Source: Nitrosomonas sp.
Lineage (GTDB): Bacteria > Pseudomonadota > Gammaproteobacteria > Burkholderiales > Nitrosomonadaceae
DNA length: 48,656 nucleotides
Reading direction: 5' to 3'
Assembly: GCA_021774055.1 (NCBI GenBank)
Contig: JAJFJL010000123.1
Span: forward strand, 1 to 48,656
The first letter of the stretch is position 1. Every line of letters begins with the position of its first letter. A program made the position numbers and the translations under genes. The notes below the pieces were generated by a model that was not told the origin of the DNA, did not search any database, and saw nothing but the letters and a program-made list of their open reading frames with translations. Shown here piece after piece: positions 21,706-31,380 of this stretch.

Positions 21706-22782
21706 ATGAAAATAATAGAACGATATATTACGCGTGAATTGTTGATTCCATTCACAGTGGTACTTGTTATTCTGACTGGATTATTTGCCAGTTTCAGTAG
21801 TGCACGGTTCTTGGCAGGTGCAATTACTGAAACACTTGGCTTTGCCGCTATGATTAATCTGGTACTACTTAAAACGCTTATTGCATTAGAAGTATTAGTT
21901 CCAATTGCACTTTATGTGGCCGTTATTATAGGATTAGGTCGACTAAATAAAGATCAAGAAATGAATGTATTACGTTCTGTTGGTATAAGCAATGGGCGTA
22001 TTATTCTGATAGTACTAATGGTTGCTATACCAATTGGTATCCTCAGTGGCATACTATCTATTTATGCGCGTCCTTGGGCGTATGCAGAAAGTTATATTTT
22101 AGATGCGCAAGCAGAGGCAGAGTTGAATACTAACCGATTGCAAGCAGGGCGTTTTTATGGTGCTGATAATAGTGGGCGTGTTGTTTATGTTAGAGATAAA
22201 GATGAGCCAGATAAACGAATGCAACACATGTTTCACTATATTAGAAAGGATGGTAAGAGTGAAATTATTATCGCCAAAGAAGCTCAACAACTGAAATTAA
22301 CTGCACAATTGCAGCCACAAATAGAATTGTCGGAAGGTTATCTTTATCAACTAAGTCATACTGTAAATAAAGACAGTATGATTAAGTTTGATAAACTAAT
22401 TTATTTTATTGATGATGAAAACAATGTTGTTAATTATCGCCGTAAAGCAGCAACTACCAGGCAGCTATGGAATTCAGATCAACCACGTGAAATTGCTGAA
22501 TTACAATGGCGACTCTCACGTCCAATTGCGACGGTCTTACTAGCATTGATTGCAATTTCATTCACGCGAACTGCACCACGCCAAGACAAGGGTGATAAAA
22601 CTTATTTTATTGCAGCAATGGTTTTTGCAATTTATTATAACTTAAGTGGTCTGGCGCAAACTTGGGTAGAACAAGGTGTTGTTAACAGCATACCCGGTAT
22701 TTGGTGGTTATATTTACTTATTCTTATCCTACTTAGTTTGTCATTGTCTGAATCTATTCAAAGAAAAATTTTTCGCCAGTGA
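21706..22782 (+). CDS. lptF: LPS export permease LptF
   Basis: MKIIERYITRELLIPFTVVLVILTGLF..., LGRLNKDQEMNVLRSVGIS; followed by lptG. Confidence 0.92.
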   Translation: MKIIERYITRELLIPFTVVLVILTGLFASFSSARFLAGAITETLGFAAMINLVLLKTLIALEVLVPIALYVAVIIGLGRLNKDQEMNVLRSVGISNGRIILIVLMVAIPIGILSGILSIYARPWAYAESYILDAQAEAELNTNRLQAGRFYGADNSGRVVYVRDKDEPDKRMQHMFHYIRKDGKSEIIIAKEAQQLKLTAQLQPQIELSEGYLYQLSHTVNKDSMIKFDKLIYFIDDENNVVNYRRKAATTRQLWNSDQPREIAELQWRLSRPIATVLLALIAISFTRTAPRQDKGDKTYFIAAMVFAIYYNLSGLAQTWVEQGVVNSIPGIWWLYLLILILLSLSLSESIQRKIFRQ

Positions 22783-23843
22783 CTATTATTTATCGTTATA
22801 TTGCATGGCAGGTTTGTATCGGCCTAATCATTGCAACCGCTGTATTGTTACCATTATTTAGTTTTTTTGATTTATTAGATCAACTTAATGATGCGGGCAA
22901 AGGAACCTACGCTGTTAGTGATGCCTTTCTTTACACCGCGATGCTATTGCCACGAAGATTTATACAAATCGCACCATTTATTGCCTTGTTAGGAACTGTT
23001 TCAGCACTAGGTCGATTAGCGGTTAATTCAGAACTAGTTGCTTTAAGAGTTGCCGGTGTTTCACCGCTACGTATTAGTCTAATCCCACTTAGTGTTGGAT
23101 TTATTTTACTAATTTTTATTGGTCTATTAGAACAATTTGTCGCTCCACAGCTACAACAGAAAGCAATTTCATACCGCGCTGTTGCACTAGGACAAACTGC
23201 TGAACTAGGTAGAAACCTAGGTATTTGGAGTAGAAACGAGCAAAATATCCTACGTATTGGTAACATGATACATGCTAAAAAAGCGGCTGATATTGAAATA
23301 TTGCATCTTGACAAAGATGGTCTATTGTTAATACATACACATGCTCAATTTGCAGATATTATCAATGATAAGCTTTGGCAGCTCACAAACGTTACAGTCA
23401 GAACATTCACCAAGCAACAAATCTTTTCAACGTATGCAAATTCTGTTCATTGGCAATCGTTCTTGAATCCAGGTGATATTGCAACCTTAACTAAATCGCC
23501 AGAAAGTCTCTCACCTGTTGAATTATACAAACATGTTGAATTTTTACGGGAAACTGGTCAAGAAGCGGATTCTTATGCCTTGGCTTTATGGCGCAAGGTA
23601 GGTAGTGCAATAATGACTCTTGCAATGCTACTACTTGCTATTCCATTTATATTTGGGTCAATACGTGCTGGCCTTGGCAATAAACTAGTTTTCGCATCTA
23701 TTACAGGGATTATTGTTTATTTAACCGATCAGATTATTGCAAATGCAGGCTTAATTTTAAATTTAAATCCTGCAGTTGTTGCGCTTCTACCTGGGTTAGT
23801 TATTATATTGTTTGCTTATCTCTGGTTACGGCGTATTTTTTAG
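22779..23843 (+). CDS. lptG: LPS export permease LptG
   Basis: GTG start overlapping lptF; MTIIYRYIAWQVCIGLIIATAVLLPLFSFFDLLDQLNDAGKGTY, LGRLAVNSELVALRVAGVS. Confidence 0.92.
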   Translation: MTIIYRYIAWQVCIGLIIATAVLLPLFSFFDLLDQLNDAGKGTYAVSDAFLYTAMLLPRRFIQIAPFIALLGTVSALGRLAVNSELVALRVAGVSPLRISLIPLSVGFILLIFIGLLEQFVAPQLQQKAISYRAVALGQTAELGRNLGIWSRNEQNILRIGNMIHAKKAADIEILHLDKDGLLLIHTHAQFADIINDKLWQLTNVTVRTFTKQQIFSTYANSVHWQSFLNPGDIATLTKSPESLSPVELYKHVEFLRETGQEADSYALALWRKVGSAIMTLAMLLLAIPFIFGSIRAGLGNKLVFASITGIIVYLTDQIIANAGLILNLNPAVVALLPGLVIILFAYLWLRRIF

Positions 23844-23985
23844 GGAATATCTTACTACAACCTGTTATTTATTGAATTAATTGTAAAGTTTAATGTAGTA
23901 TAGGTCCGAAAATTATACCCTTTGAGTGACAGCGGTATTAATGTACAGTTAGTTACATTTTAAGTTTAATTTATGGAGATCTCTG

Positions 23986-24351
23986 GTGACACTTATACTA
24001 ATTACCGATGACTCAAAGTTTCAGCGGAATATTGTTCGGAACACTTTACAAAAAGCTGGCTATGAAACAGTAGAAGCTGTTAATGGAAAAGAAGCCTTGA
24101 TAGCGATTGAAGAACATCAACCAGATGCGATGAGCCTTGATCTTTTGATGCCAGAACTAGATGGATTCGGTGTTCTCGAAGCAATGAAAAATAAAAATAT
24201 GAAAATACCAGTTGTGGTTTGTTCTGCTGATATCCAAGAAACAACTAAAAAGAGATGTATAGAACTTGGTGCAACTGGGTTTATTAATAAACCATTGAAA
24301 CCAGATTCTCTTGAGCGTCTTATTAGTATTTTAAAATCTAAGTCAATCTAG
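23986..24351 (+). CDS. CheY-like single-domain response regulator
   Basis: LILITDDSKFQRNIVRNTLQKAGYETVEAVNGKEAL...DAMSLDLLMPELDGFGVLEAM...GFINKPL. Confidence 0.92.
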   Translation: MTLILITDDSKFQRNIVRNTLQKAGYETVEAVNGKEALIAIEEHQPDAMSLDLLMPELDGFGVLEAMKNKNMKIPVVVCSADIQETTKKRCIELGATGFINKPLKPDSLERLISILKSKSI

Positions 24352-24357
24352 CATGTT

Positions 24358-24960
24358 ATGGAATTAAATGAATTTCAACATGATGCATTAACTGAAATTG
24401 TTAATATTGGTGTAGGACAAGCAGCCAGCGTATTAAATGACATGCTTGAAAGTCATGTTACTTTGCGTGCACCGCAGATACATGTTTACAGTCCTGCTGA
24501 TGCAAAAGATGGGAATAAAAAGTTTGGAGATGAACCATTGTCTTCTGTCATGATGGGTTTTAATGGTTCTTTAGCAGGTAAAATTTCCCTTATTTTCCCT
24601 CCGGAGAGTGCTTTGAAATTGGTTTTGCTATTAACTGGAGAAGATCAAGACTCAACAGATCTGGATTCCCTGAAAACAGGTACACTAAATGAAGTTGGTA
24701 ATATTTTATTAAATGGAGTAATGGGTGCAATAGCTAATACCTTAGATAGCCATATTGATTTTACAATTCCTATCTATACTGAAAATACAATAAGTAATAT
24801 TATCATTGATGAAGCGCCTAGAGATGGTGCCATTGTTCTAGCAACGGTTATGTTTAATGTTAAGGCACATAAGATTGAAGGTGACATTCTTATTCTTTTT
24901 GAGGTCGACTCATTAAGTTCTTTACTTAACGCACTAGATCATTCTAATTGTAAATCATAA
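24358..24960 (+). CDS. CheC/CheX-like chemotaxis phosphatase
   Basis: Two E-x-x-N segments: ALTEIVNIGVGQAASVLN and GTLNEVGNILLNGVMGAIANTL. Confidence 0.82.
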   Translation: MELNEFQHDALTEIVNIGVGQAASVLNDMLESHVTLRAPQIHVYSPADAKDGNKKFGDEPLSSVMMGFNGSLAGKISLIFPPESALKLVLLLTGEDQDSTDLDSLKTGTLNEVGNILLNGVMGAIANTLDSHIDFTIPIYTENTISNIIIDEAPRDGAIVLATVMFNVKAHKIEGDILILFEVDSLSSLLNALDHSNCKS

Positions 24961-24977
24961 ATTCAAGTTTATTCGTC

Positions 24978-26024
24978 ATGATAGAACCAACTGATTTAGA
25001 TTTAACACTGCTGGATCATATACCAATGGGGTTTTTTGTCCTTGATGGAGACATGCGGGTACATTTCTGGAATAAATTACTTGAAGGATGGACTAATATT
25101 AAACAAATTCAAATTGTTGGAAAAAAAATAACTGAATTCTATCCTCATTTTGATTTGCCTAAATATTCAAAACGAATTCAATCTGTGTTGCGAGGCGGTT
25201 CACCGACTGTATTTTCTTCACAATTGCATCAATTCATTATTCCAATCTATCAACAAAATGGTGAGAAAAGAACCCAACATACAACGGTAACATCCATTCA
25301 GCATGAATATTTAGGAACCTTAGCATTATTTGCTATTCAAGATGTAACCGACTTAAGTTGTAGCATGAAAAAATATCGTAGGATGCGTGACCAAGCTTTA
25401 AATGAGATAGAAGAACGTAAAAAAATAGAACTTACCTTAATAAAAGAAAAAGATAAAGTTGAAGTCTTTGCAGCCAAATTAAAATTATTATCGACGATTG
25501 ATAGTCTTACAGAAATTCTAAACCGACGAGGTTTTGATGAATATTTAACTAAAGAATATCGTAGGGCGATACGTGAAAAGAAGCCTATTTCTTTGATAAT
25601 GATTGATATTGATTTCTTTAAAAAATTTAATGATACTTTTGGTCATCAAGCTGGTGATGACTGTTTAAGAATTGTTGCACAGAAGCTACAAAGCATCACC
25701 AGAAGTTCTGGAGACATGTTAGCTCGATATGGTGGTGAAGAATTTGCTATTATTCTGCCAGATACTACTTTACACAGTGCAATTACGATTGCTAACCGAA
25801 ATCGCATAAGTATTGAAAAATTGGCTGTTAAAATTCCATTTGTCGATAAAATTCAAACCATAACTATTAGCTCTGGTGTATCTTCTATTGTTCCTGATGG
25901 CTCTTCAAACGAAGAGACATTAATAAAAACTGCTGATTTAGCTTTATATCAGGCTAAATTAGATGGTCGCAATCTGGTGGTATCAAAAACAGTATTACGA
26001 AATGAATCAAGTATATTACAATAA
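24978..26024 (+). CDS. PAS-GGDEF diguanylate cyclase
   Basis: PAS-like N-terminus (MGFFVLDGDMRVHFWNKLLEGWT), then DSLTEILNRRGFDEY...ARYGGEEFAIILP. Confidence 0.92.
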   Translation: MIEPTDLDLTLLDHIPMGFFVLDGDMRVHFWNKLLEGWTNIKQIQIVGKKITEFYPHFDLPKYSKRIQSVLRGGSPTVFSSQLHQFIIPIYQQNGEKRTQHTTVTSIQHEYLGTLALFAIQDVTDLSCSMKKYRRMRDQALNEIEERKKIELTLIKEKDKVEVFAAKLKLLSTIDSLTEILNRRGFDEYLTKEYRRAIREKKPISLIMIDIDFFKKFNDTFGHQAGDDCLRIVAQKLQSITRSSGDMLARYGGEEFAIILPDTTLHSAITIANRNRISIEKLAVKIPFVDKIQTITISSGVSSIVPDGSSNEETLIKTADLALYQAKLDGRNLVVSKTVLRNESSILQ

Positions 26025-26036
26025 TTATTTCACAAA

Positions 26037-26143
26037 GTTGCTGAAACAACTATATAGCTAGTCTGTGTTTGTTTCAATCCTTTGTTCTTGATGAAAATTA
26101 TTACATCATTAAATCTGCAGTTATGATTGCGCGAAGTATATAT
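26037..26143. repeat. Family D element, partial copy (D2)
   Basis: ctgaaacaactatatagctag...tgtttcaatcctttgttcttgatgaaaattattac...gcgcgaagtatata; compare 1745-1910. Confidence 0.4.
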
Positions 26144-26229
26144 AACCCAGTACGTTAGAATAACTATTCTCAAGCAGCTTCCTAAAAAAACACTATTGTT
26201 AGCCCAATTGTTTACAAATTAATTAATAA

Positions 26230-27624
26230 ATGTCAGAAAAAAAAATTTCTTTTGTTGATCTGGTGCGTATTGAGCAGTTACGCCATATCGAAACAAATAA
26301 AGGTGAAACTTTATCATATGTCAGCGTAGAAGATATGGAGCATACCAGCAATATAAATTTTGAACATACAGTTTTCACTCAGCATCTTTCTACGCGTGCA
26401 AAACGTTTAATAAAATATAATGCATTGGCCAAACCATTATTGCATCCACAGCAACAATTTGACCGTGCCAGCAAATATTCTTTAATAATCGCAGCTATTC
26501 TAGGTGGACTTGCTGCGGGCCATGCAGTTGGCGAATCCGCTACATTAAATATCTATTGGTTACTAGTAGTTTTATTAGGTTTTAACTTACTATCAATAGT
26601 TTTATGGGTGATAGGTATTAGCTTTAATTTGCAAGGTTTAAGTTCAGGTATCGCAGCACAATTGGCAAGCTGGTTACCTTATAGAAACAAAGGAAATAAC
26701 ACTATAGAGTCAATTTCCTCGCGTGCATGGTATGAAAGTTGTTTAACTGGCCGTATTGGTAAATGGCGCATTAGTGTATTAACCCATAAATTTTGGTTAA
26801 CTTATTTAATTGCTGGTTTAATCATGTTAATACTGTTGATGATTGCCAAACAGTACAATTTTATTTGGGGAACAACACTATTATCTGAAAATAGCTTACC
26901 TGAATTCACCTATATTATGTCAATACCAATGGAATACCTAGGTCTGATTGCGCCAGATAGCAATCAAATTGCAGCCAGCAGAATTGGTATTGGTGCGCAA
27001 GATATCGAAGCACGAGGTGCCTGGGCCAGATTTCTACTTGGAGCTTTATTACTTTATGGAGTGTTCCCCCGTATTACGCTACTTCTAATCTCATCATTAA
27101 TGCAAAAACTGGCTGAAAGAAATTTTAAGCTGGATTTTTATTTGCCATACTTCATAGAGCTACGTCAACGCCTGATGTCTCCTGAAGTTAAAACTAAGGT
27201 AATTGATGCAGACCCACTAGTACTAAAGAAGCGGCGTGTTAACACATCACCCCCACCATCTATTAATAATGGTATCCCTGCAAATGCACAGGCGATTGGA
27301 ATTGAGCTTGATGATCAAACTATTTGGCCTGATGCAATCATTTGTCATAGCAATGTTATTGACATGCAGTCATTTGATGACACTTTAGATGCTATTAAAA
27401 AATTTAATAGTTCATCAATACTGATTGGTGTTACCGTCAATCGATTGCCGGATAGAGGTGTACAAAGAACCATCAAAGATTTGATTGCAAGTACTAACAA
27501 GGAGCCATGGTTAATACTGCTACAAAAACCAACCACAGGCCCTGTCGCTAATGCACGTAAACTTGCTTGGTTTAGGTTAGCAGAAGCTAGCGGGATTTCT
27601 GCAGAACATGTTATTTCTCAATGA
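26230..27624 (+). CDS. DUF2868-like membrane protein
   Basis: Long soluble and TM architecture, e.g. RASKYSLIIAAILGGLAAGHAVGES, WLLVVLLGFNLLSIVLWVIG, GAWARFLLGALLLYGVFPRITLLL. Confidence 0.65.
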   Translation: MSEKKISFVDLVRIEQLRHIETNKGETLSYVSVEDMEHTSNINFEHTVFTQHLSTRAKRLIKYNALAKPLLHPQQQFDRASKYSLIIAAILGGLAAGHAVGESATLNIYWLLVVLLGFNLLSIVLWVIGISFNLQGLSSGIAAQLASWLPYRNKGNNTIESISSRAWYESCLTGRIGKWRISVLTHKFWLTYLIAGLIMLILLMIAKQYNFIWGTTLLSENSLPEFTYIMSIPMEYLGLIAPDSNQIAASRIGIGAQDIEARGAWARFLLGALLLYGVFPRITLLLISSLMQKLAERNFKLDFYLPYFIELRQRLMSPEVKTKVIDADPLVLKKRRVNTSPPPSINNGIPANAQAIGIELDDQTIWPDAIICHSNVIDMQSFDDTLDAIKKFNSSSILIGVTVNRLPDRGVQRTIKDLIASTNKEPWLILLQKPTTGPVANARKLAWFRLAEASGISAEHVISQ

Positions 27625-27642
27625 AGGTTTATTTTTGGTGGG

Positions 27643-27943
27643 TGAAGCTGGCCGATAAGCCGGGTTTTGTCGTGGACAGTCATTCATCTAGGCATATTGT
27701 TACCAATATGCTCAAGCAACCTACCCGCAGACTCAGCGAGCCGCATCAAAGCCTGCCTATTTGGTTTTGCTCCGGATGGAGGTTGCCGCGTTTCACCGTA
27801 ACTAAATACGCTCGTCTCTGTGGCCCTATTCCTCACCTCACGGCGGTCGGTCATTAGCCGACACCCTGCTCTATGGAGCCCGGACTTTCCTCCCCTCATT
27901 TCCCATTACTAGAAAATAAGCGGCGACTGCCTGGCCAGCTTCA
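27643..27943 (-). ncRNA. rnpB: RNase P RNA component, class A (compact)
   Basis: Minus strand: GAAGCTGGCCAGGCAGTCGCCGCT...GGGGAGGAAAGTCCGGGCTCCATAGAGCAGGGTG...CTCCATCCGGAGCAAAACCAAATAGG...GGGTAGGTTGCTTGAGC...GCCTAGATGAATGACTGTCCACGACAAAACCCGGCTTATCGGCCAGCTTCA. Confidence 0.97.
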
Positions 27944-28149
27944 AGCAGATGCTACCATTAAGCAGCATCGCTTGCATTGTTTAATTCAACTAACTCATTG
28001 CTTTTATACAGCCAAAATCCAAAAGTTCTTTTTACTGCCTTATCTTTCATCATCTAGGCCCTATTTGATAGCCTAATTCCCGATAAGCTTTAAATTGTTT
28101 TTCGTCAAAAAATTGATCGGCGGTGCTTTCATTTGGAAAATCTACATGA

Positions 28150-29658
28150 TTAACTTTGTTTACGCAATTGCGGAAATAAGATTACATCTCGGATACTAGG
28201 GCTGTCGGTTAACAACATAACCAAACGATCTATACCAATCCCTTCGCCCGCTGTTGGTGGCAAACCAAATTCTAATGCGCGAATATAATCAGCATCATAA
28301 TGCATTGCTTCACTATCGCCCGATTCTTTAGCTTTGACTTGTTCTTGGAAGCGTGCAGCTTGGTCTTCGGGATCATTTAATTCAGAGAAACCATTAGCAA
28401 TTTCACGCCCAGCAATATAAAGCTCGAAACGATCGGTTATCTCAGGATTATTATCATTACGTCGTGCAAGTGGCGATACTTCTGCTGGATAATCAATAAT
28501 AAATGTTGGCTCAAGCAATAAATGTTCAGTGGTTTCGTCAAATAATGAAAGTTGTAGCCCACCAACACCATCATGTGTATGTATTGTTACTCCTAATGTT
28601 TGTAATTTATCTGCCAAGAAATTATGATCACTAAGTTGCGCATCAGTATACTCAGGGTGAAATTTTTGAATCGCCTGCGTAATAGTTAAACGCTGAAATG
28701 GTTGTGCAAAATCAATTATCTGTTCTTGGTAAGTTACTTGACTAGTACCGAGAACTTTAGTCGCAACTTCACGTAACATTTTCTCAGTAAGATCCATTAA
28801 ATAACAGTAATCCTGATAGGCTTCATAGAATTCCAGCATAGTGAATTCTGGGTTATGTCTGGTAGAAATACCTTCATTTCTAAAATTACGGTTAATTTCA
28901 AAAACTTTTTCCATCCCACCAACAACTAGTCGTTTTAAATAAAGTTCTGGTGCAATACGTAAATATAGCGGCATATCCAGTGCATTATGATGTGTTGTGA
29001 AAGGTCTTGCTGTCGCACCGCCTGGGATTTGGTGCATCATTGGTGTTTCTACTTCTAAATAATCACGAGTTACAAAAAATTCTCGAATAGCCTGAATAAC
29101 TTTTGAGCGTATAACAAAGACACGACGAGCTTCTTGATTAGTTATTAAATCAAGATAACGTTGACGATATTTTTGTTCTTGATCTGTTAAGCCATGAAAT
29201 TTTTCAGGAAGAGGGCGTAGCGATTTTGTCAATAATTGTAAATCTGTTACACGAACAGACAACTCTCCAGTTCTAGTTTTAAATAACCGACCTTGTGCAC
29301 CAATAATGTCACCTAAGTCATAATGTTTGAACGCTTCATGAGTAGACTTGCCGGTGTTATCATTAGAAATATATAACTGTATACGTCCACCCATATCCTG
29401 AATAGTAGTAAAACTTGCTTTCCCCATGATTCTTTTTAAAACAATACGACCGGCTATTTTAACTACTATTTGGTCGTCCTCCAGCATCTCATTGCTATGC
29501 TCATCATATTGTTGATGCAATACAGATGCCAAATTATCCCTCCGAAAAGTATTCGGAAAAGCATTGCCGGCAGTGCGTAGTTCAGTTAATTTAGTGCGGC
29601 GTTCAGCAATAATTTGATTTTCATCCTGCGGCGTGGCCGGTTGGTTTTCCTGGGTCAT
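28150..29658 (-). CDS. lysS: Lysyl-tRNA synthetase (class II)
   Basis: [83 protein letters not shown]. Confidence 0.97.
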   Translation of the reverse strand: MTQENQPATPQDENQIIAERRTKLTELRTAGNAFPNTFRRDNLASVLHQQYDEHSNEMLEDDQIVVKIAGRIVLKRIMGKASFTTIQDMGGRIQLYISNDNTGKSTHEAFKHYDLGDIIGAQGRLFKTRTGELSVRVTDLQLLTKSLRPLPEKFHGLTDQEQKYRQRYLDLITNQEARRVFVIRSKVIQAIREFFVTRDYLEVETPMMHQIPGGATARPFTTHHNALDMPLYLRIAPELYLKRLVVGGMEKVFEINRNFRNEGISTRHNPEFTMLEFYEAYQDYCYLMDLTEKMLREVATKVLGTSQVTYQEQIIDFAQPFQRLTITQAIQKFHPEYTDAQLSDHNFLADKLQTLGVTIHTHDGVGGLQLSLFDETTEHLLLEPTFIIDYPAEVSPLARRNDNNPEITDRFELYIAGREIANGFSELNDPEDQAARFQEQVKAKESGDSEAMHYDADYIRALEFGLPPTAGEGIGIDRLVMLLTDSPSIRDVILFPQLRKQS

Positions 29659-29699
29659 GGTAAGGTGTGTACAATATTAGAGAAATATGAATTGTAACA

Positions 29700-29848
29700 C
29701 CTGGTGCCTTGCGAGTGCTTGTGCATATCCAGCACAACAGATTGTTCCATATAGTAAACTTTATTCCCCTAGGAACATAAACAAGCATTCCATGCAAGTC
29801 AGAATTAACTTTATAAAACAATTTGTTGCACATTATATATACTACCGA
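29700..29848. repeat. Family C element, decayed copy
   Basis: ccttgcgagtgcttgtgcatatccagcacaacagattgttccatatagtaaactttattc...caatttgttgcacattatata. Confidence 0.65.
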
Positions 29849-29877
29849 TTAGGCGCTCGGTAACTAAAATCAATCTA

Positions 29878-30010
29878 GGACTTACGCATTGACAAAATTA
29901 TATAGTTTACAATCAGTAAGTTGAAGTAGGTGGAGGAATCAGAGAATGAGTTTTCTATCCGCCTAACTTATTGATAAACCAATGTTCTTATTTGTCAATG
30001 TGTAAGTCCT
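29878..30010. mobile_element. 133-bp MITE with IS-type TIRs (family E)
   Basis: aggacttacgcattgacaaa ... tttgtcaatgtgtaagtcct TIRs; subterminal arms atcagtaagtt / aacttattgat. Confidence 0.8.
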
Positions 30011-30034
30011 GCAACCATAAAAAAATATCAAACT

Positions 30035-31144
30035 ATGCTTCACAGCCATTTAATTCGTGCATATTGTAAGCGCAAGCTTTATGTAAAATATTCTCCACAT
30101 TATCAAGAACGCTTTCGCTTTAGATTAGTTAAAGCTACTCTACTTCTTACTGTCTTGATTCTTATTCATACAGCAGGGATGATGCTGTTAGAAAAAATGT
30201 CATTTGGTGATTCATTGTGGTTGTCTATTACTACTGTTACTACAGTTGGTTATGGTGATTATTCGGCTAGTACCTGGCAGGGTAGGATTATTACAACAGT
30301 TTTTCTCTATATTTTCGCAATTGCATTATTAGCACAATTAGCTGTAGAATTTTTTGATTATAGAGCACTAATCCGTAATAAAAAAATAAAAGGTTTGTGG
30401 AGATGGGAAGATATGAATGACCATTTATTAATTATTAACACCCCTAACGATAATACAGAACAATATCTGTATAATTTAATCGAACATATCAGGCTGACAC
30501 CTCAATTTGAGGCATTACCGATACAAATACTCACTAGAAAATTTGAAAATGGGCTGCCTGATTCGATTGCCAATAAAGGTGTGGTACATTATCGTGGGGT
30601 TGTTGAAAATAATAGAAACTTATTAAATATTAATGTTTCTACAGCAAAATATATTATTTTAATTGCCCGCGATGCAACTGATGCAATTTCTGATAGTTTA
30701 ACCTTTGACGTATTAAGTAGAATTCGTGAAATAGGAACAAATGCCACCATTGCGGTTGAAGTTGCACGAGATATTAACCGTCAGCGAATGAAAAAACTTG
30801 GTGCAAACGTGATTATTCGTCCGATTCGTGCTTACCCTGAACTATTAGTACGCTCACTCGTAGCAATTGGTGCAGAAGAAGTATTAGAAAATCTTTTTAT
30901 TCACGACGGCGACCACATGGTCCGCCTAGACTTTTCTTTTAAAGAAAAAGTGTGGTCAGATATTGTTTGTCGATTTATAACTGCGGGAATAGGCATTCCA
31001 ATGGCTTATATCAACGACAGCGGTGTGCAGGTTAATCCATTGCCAGATACTTCCTGTAGCGGTACTAGCATTATTACATTAATCAAATCTTCTCAGAGTG
31101 TAACTGTTCAAGATGCAGAAAAATGTCTATTACCTGGAATATGA
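30035..31144 (+). CDS. Two-TM potassium channel with TrkA-N/RCK-like domain
   Basis: SLWLSITTVTTVGYGDYSASTWQGR selectivity filter; C-terminal nucleotide-binding regulatory region. Confidence 0.88.
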   Translation: MLHSHLIRAYCKRKLYVKYSPHYQERFRFRLVKATLLLTVLILIHTAGMMLLEKMSFGDSLWLSITTVTTVGYGDYSASTWQGRIITTVFLYIFAIALLAQLAVEFFDYRALIRNKKIKGLWRWEDMNDHLLIINTPNDNTEQYLYNLIEHIRLTPQFEALPIQILTRKFENGLPDSIANKGVVHYRGVVENNRNLLNINVSTAKYIILIARDATDAISDSLTFDVLSRIREIGTNATIAVEVARDINRQRMKKLGANVIIRPIRAYPELLVRSLVAIGAEEVLENLFIHDGDHMVRLDFSFKEKVWSDIVCRFITAGIGIPMAYINDSGVQVNPLPDTSCSGTSIITLIKSSQSVTVQDAEKCLLPGI

Positions 31145-31380
31145 ATTAAGAGCTGAACTATCCATACAAAATCAATTGGTTGTAAACTATATGGGGCAGC
31201 ATTATAGATATCTTGTTTGCAAGCATCTGAATGATAGAGATTAAAAATTTATTACGATTATTCACCATTCTTTTTTCATAATCAAAACAGGGTATGTTTA
31301 CTAATTTCAGCTTTATGTTAAGAAAACTAACAGGCTAGTTAATTCGAAGAAAATATATTCTGTTAAGAAAAGGAACTAAT

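Noticed and set aside
27621-28076. ORFs at 27621-27857, 27684-27899 and 27873-28076
   Set aside because: They overlap the RNase P RNA gene on one strand or the other; the RNA match is far stronger than any protein signal.
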